Part shown: positions 61,239-64,000 of the stretch, piece after piece
Layout: each line of letters opens with the position of its first letter
Position numbering within the stretch: position 1 is the first letter of the stretch
Source of the DNA: Sporosarcina jeotgali
GTDB taxonomy: Bacteria > Bacillota > Bacilli > Bacillales_A > Planococcaceae
Length of the DNA: 64,000 nt
Assembly: GCF_033304595.1 (NCBI RefSeq)
Contig: NZ_CP116341.1
Span: 2,645,001-2,709,000 of the forward strand
Direction: 5' to 3'
Notes under the pieces: generated by a model
The model's database searches: none
What the model was told of the DNA's origin: nothing
Seen by the model: the letters and a program-made list of their open reading frames with translations, nothing else
Position numbers and translations under genes: made by a program

Positions 61239-61832
61239 TCAACTAAGAATAATAACAACAATCATAATCAAAATGAATACCATAAGTCCGCAGCCTAAAC
61301 GGCCAGCCATTTTAGCTTTAGGTGATCCGTCGCCGGCTTTTAGGAATGGATTGTTCTCAGTCAGTTCCACAACGTCTACAGTGTGTAGAATAACTCCATA
61401 GTTTTCTGAGTAAGTGTCAATGTATTCATTCTCGTCATCATCAATATCTATTGCCTTGTATTGACCACCTGTAAACTCAACATCAATCCGGTTCAGGGTT
61501 TTCATAAGTCGTGATACTTCAGCAGTTTTCTCTTTGGGGATGTAACCAACATGGTGTTTCTTTCGTTCAGCATCAATTAGAATTACCTTAATTGCATTTG
61601 GATCATGGGGATTATTCGGTTCTTTCACTAATCGCGCAGCTGCTTTCACCACTTGATTTTCGTACTCATGCCCTTCTGCACCATCCGCTATAATTTGTTC
61701 ATCCGTTAGGTTATCCCACGGTTTGAGTTTACCTTTGGATTTATAGGAGTTAATTACGTGTCGAATAACTTCTTGCCTGTTGGTTCCGTCTGGATTGTCG
61801 TAAATCACACCCACTACATTAAGTTCAGGCAC
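61239..61832 (-). CDS. HIRAN-domain protein with C-terminal membrane helix
   Basis: 197 residues. A HIRAN domain (LNVVGVIYDNPDGTNRQEVIR, ARLVKEPNNPHDPNAIKVIL, HHVGYIPKEKTAEVSRL) that in other proteins binds 3' DNA ends or stalled forks; then a linker and a C-terminal membrane helix (LGCGLMVFILIMIVVIIL). A membrane-tethered HIRAN domain is uncommon. It lies just after the phage tape measure gene and may be a moron. Good AGGGAGG ribosome site. Confidence 0.85.
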   Translation of the reverse strand: MPELNVVGVIYDNPDGTNRQEVIRHVINSYKSKGKLKPWDNLTDEQIIADGAEGHEYENQVVKAAARLVKEPNNPHDPNAIKVILIDAERKKHHVGYIPKEKTAEVSRLMKTLNRIDVEFTGGQYKAIDIDDDENEYIDTYSENYGVILHTVDVVELTENNPFLKAGDGSPKAKMAGRLGCGLMVFILIMIVVIILS

Positions 61833-61960
61833 AGCTTTACCTCCCTGATTCTAATTTTCAGATAATTATACCATGTGTTATCTATTTTGCGGCATTTAAA
61901 CTGTGAATACTTGTAAGGAAAGGAATAAGCACCCGTCCATTTAGGATAGGTGCTTTTTTC

Positions 61961-63928
61961 TTATGCCATATTGAAGTTTGCTCTTTCAATCTTTCTTACC
62001 ATCTCGTTCATGATTTGGTCAACTGTTAGATTGTGACCGTTTATATTGATGTTAAACACGTTGTTACTGCCTTTGCTGCTACTCGACTTAACTTGCACCG
62101 GTCGCACTGGACTTTCTTTCTGCTTGTCGATGTTGTTAATGTTTATACCTTGCTTACGAGCGTTCCGAGACTGTACGGCTGGTACAATCATTTCATCCTT
62201 GTGGATTTGCGCCACTTGGTCATGAGTTACACGGTTTGTACCCACGGCGAAAGAATCCATAGGCGCTCTACCGCCGGCGATACCTCTTACTTTTTCTGCT
62301 GCACCAGCTAGTGTTTTACCAATTGTGGCAACCCATTTAGGTAATACGAAATTCTTGATAGTCTCTTTGAACGCATTGAAAGTCGCCTTGATTTTGTCGA
62401 AGTTTTTATAAAGTGTTACACCAGTAGCAACAAGCACGCCCATTGGACCTAATGCGAGCGCCATTAGAGGGTTATCTTGCAACTTCTGCCATAATTCAGC
62501 GGTTTTCGCTTTGACGGTGTCCCAATTCTGGTAGAGTGCAATACCGGCAGCTACCACTCCACCAATAGCGAGCGCTACCCATCCCAATGGAGAGAGTGTC
62601 AACGTACCATTTAATAATGCTGTTGCGACTTCTACCGCGATGGTTGCGGCTTGCCACGCTTTCATTGCTCCCTCGACTAGAACGACTGCCCCCTTAAACG
62701 CCAGCACTGTGGTTGTGACACCAGCGACAATCGGAGTCAGAAGCGGCAAATTGTCTTTCACAAAATTATATAAATCCGTGAATCCTTCAACGACTGTTTT
62801 TGCGGCTTCCACAATCGCCGGGAATGCATTATCTTTAATCCATTCCAAAACCGGGCGGGATGTTTCAAACGCACTTTGCAATTCAGTTTTAATAGCCGGG
62901 AATGCTGTATCTTTCAACCAATCCAATCCTGGTTTAACAGCGGTGTACATTCCCACAATTCCACCGGATAGCAGAGGAATCTTATCAGAAGCACTCAAAA
63001 GTACACTTTCAAACTTCTTACCAAAATTACTTACCATCGAACGCATATCTGGCAATCCATTTGATACGAGCATTTTATCAACGTTCTTTATAATATCTTC
63101 CACTCCGCGAGTTACACTAGCCCGCATATTAGTCCATGTATTCCCCCATGATGCACCAGCTTCCTTGGCAGCACCGGCAACCTTCTGAACACCGTTCGTT
63201 CCTTCCATCATGGCTGTTCCAACAACATCGAAAAATTCTTCTGCGGAAATCTTACCTTTGGATAAATCCTTTGCTACAGATGTGGAATCTCGTCCAACTG
63301 CTTTCGCATACATATCTGTTGCGTTAATTCCTACGTCCGTCAATCGGTTTAATTGATCTAACGAAACTTTACCGGATGAATACATCTTACCAATAGCATC
63401 CGAAACAGTTTCAAACTGCTCGTTACTACCATCACCATAGAACGCTACTGCATCGCCCCATTGCGCGACTGTCTTCGTTGCCTTGTTTATATCCATCCCA
63501 CGGGTTACGAAGTTCTGAACGCTTTGTGCCGCCGTATCTAGTCCGTATCCCGTACCTGTTACTGCATCACGAGTTGCTTCAAGTGCCGCCTTTACTTGCT
63601 CTGAAGAACCTGTGATAGTGGTCATAGTTCGTTCAAATCTTTCCATCGTATCGATTCGGTCAAACGCTGACGTAACCGAAGACCTCACCATATTGAACGC
63701 ACCGGATAATGCTTTGGTAACTCCGATTGCAGCAACGATACTGCTCGCTCCAGCTGCTACGCCTTTCAAGCTAGCCGTTGCAGATTTACCAAATTTAGAT
63801 ATGGTGTTACCAGAGTGTTTCGTTTTACGTTCTAAATCCTTCATTGCTGATGCAGATTTCTGTGCGGTTGTTCCGAAGTCTTTATCTTTCAGCGTTAAAA
63901 CTGCGGATATAACTCTGTTTCCTGCCAT
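61961..63928 (-). CDS. Phage tail tape measure protein
   Basis: 655 residues. The tape-measure domain (residues 75-290) is plain: TMERFERTMTTITGSSEQVK, LDTAAQSVQNFVTRGMDINK, IGKMYSSGKVSLDQLNRLTDVGI and GASWGNTWTNMRASVTRGVEDII. Membrane-active helices follow near 400-470 and 500, and the C-terminus NVFNININGHNLTVDQI is typical. It sets tail length and helps DNA entry. It is short for the family. AAGGAGGTGAG precedes the ATG, and the upstream gene ends just before. The next tail genes expected downstream are missing. Confidence 0.9.
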   Translation of the reverse strand: MAGNRVISAVLTLKDKDFGTTAQKSASAMKDLERKTKHSGNTISKFGKSATASLKGVAAGASSIVAAIGVTKALSGAFNMVRSSVTSAFDRIDTMERFERTMTTITGSSEQVKAALEATRDAVTGTGYGLDTAAQSVQNFVTRGMDINKATKTVAQWGDAVAFYGDGSNEQFETVSDAIGKMYSSGKVSLDQLNRLTDVGINATDMYAKAVGRDSTSVAKDLSKGKISAEEFFDVVGTAMMEGTNGVQKVAGAAKEAGASWGNTWTNMRASVTRGVEDIIKNVDKMLVSNGLPDMRSMVSNFGKKFESVLLSASDKIPLLSGGIVGMYTAVKPGLDWLKDTAFPAIKTELQSAFETSRPVLEWIKDNAFPAIVEAAKTVVEGFTDLYNFVKDNLPLLTPIVAGVTTTVLAFKGAVVLVEGAMKAWQAATIAVEVATALLNGTLTLSPLGWVALAIGGVVAAGIALYQNWDTVKAKTAELWQKLQDNPLMALALGPMGVLVATGVTLYKNFDKIKATFNAFKETIKNFVLPKWVATIGKTLAGAAEKVRGIAGGRAPMDSFAVGTNRVTHDQVAQIHKDEMIVPAVQSRNARKQGININNIDKQKESPVRPVQVKSSSSKGSNNVFNININGHNLTVDQIMNEMVRKIERANFNMA

Positions 63929-63929
63929 A

Positions 63930-64000
63930 CTAACTCACCTCCTTCACTAATAATTTTTCTACCTGTACGAATATGTCATATGGAGAATGACCGACAAACT
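63930..64000 (-). CDS. C-terminal end of a phage gene at the window edge
   Basis: The last 22 codons (FVGHSPYDIFVQVEKLLVKE VS) of an open frame running out of the window, stopping one base before the tape-measure ATG. In tailed phages this place belongs to the tail assembly chaperone; the fragment is too short to confirm. Confidence 0.55.
   Translation of the reverse strand, partial: FVGHSPYDIFVQVEKLLVKEVS

Overview
The window looks like low-GC Gram-positive chromosome from a Bacillales species, most likely Planococcaceae (Sporosarcina-like). The reasons are gene content: a GlpP-antiterminated glp regulon, a YozG/DUF2975 pair, kdpFABC with divergent kdpDE, an RsbQ homologue, strong AGGAGG ribosome binding sites, a Fur box and the Bacillales-type interspersed repeat. 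The species is inferred, not proven. No rRNA or tRNA gene was recognised.

Bases 1-7900 hold a small HTH/DUF2975 regulator pair, the glycerol regulon glpD-glpP-glpF-glpK on the minus strand with two terminator-type leaders that GlpP should antiterminate, a YdjM-like membrane hydrolase and an XRE/membrane-protein pair. Bases 8300-10470 are a long array of a 40-bp repeat made of two 20-bp halves. A 1717-bp ISL3 element sits inside it, with a perfect 8-bp target duplication. Bases 10.6-13.6 kb are a run of unrecognised minus-strand genes for membrane-anchored proteins.

Bases 13.8-34.5 kb are ordinary housekeeping and accessory metabolism: a SET protein, a FrnE/DsbA oxidoreductase, a Fur-controlled siderophore ABC transporter, an SDR, a Tat-exported GMC dehydrogenase pair, class I FBP aldolase, UspA, a soluble chemoreceptor, a 14-TM efflux pump, GNAT, Dus, YceI and an SF0329-family protein. 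Several decayed genes lie between them: an epimerase, an MscS-type channel with its pore deleted, and an EamA tail.

Bases 34.8-43.0 kb are the Kdp potassium system. kdpDE diverges from a plus-strand operon of two tiny ORFs (the second is KdpF) and kdpABC. Next come IS110/IS3 debris and a translationally coupled pair of an RsbQ-type hydrolase and a PAS-coiled-coil-GGDEF protein, a possible hydrolase-to-c-di-GMP signalling module. YrhK, an arylamine N-acetyltransferase, an Rgg-type regulator with a divergent 50-codon ORF, a toastrack-type protein and an Ltp lipoprotein follow.

Bases 50.2-64.0 kb are a mobile, defence-rich region. A 511-codon gene for a protein with two SAP-like segments and a C-terminal PD-(D/E)XK nuclease is cut by a 2341-bp IS66 element; removing the element and one target copy restores the frame exactly. 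Two tandem DUF262 (GmrSD-like) genes and a DUF927 relic lie between two ~75-bp direct repeats. Each repeat looks like the last codons of groEL plus its terminator, which suggests stacked insertions at the groEL 3' end. The right end carries an Abi-family HEPN protein, an excisionase/XRE regulator, a HIRAN protein and a phage tape measure protein.
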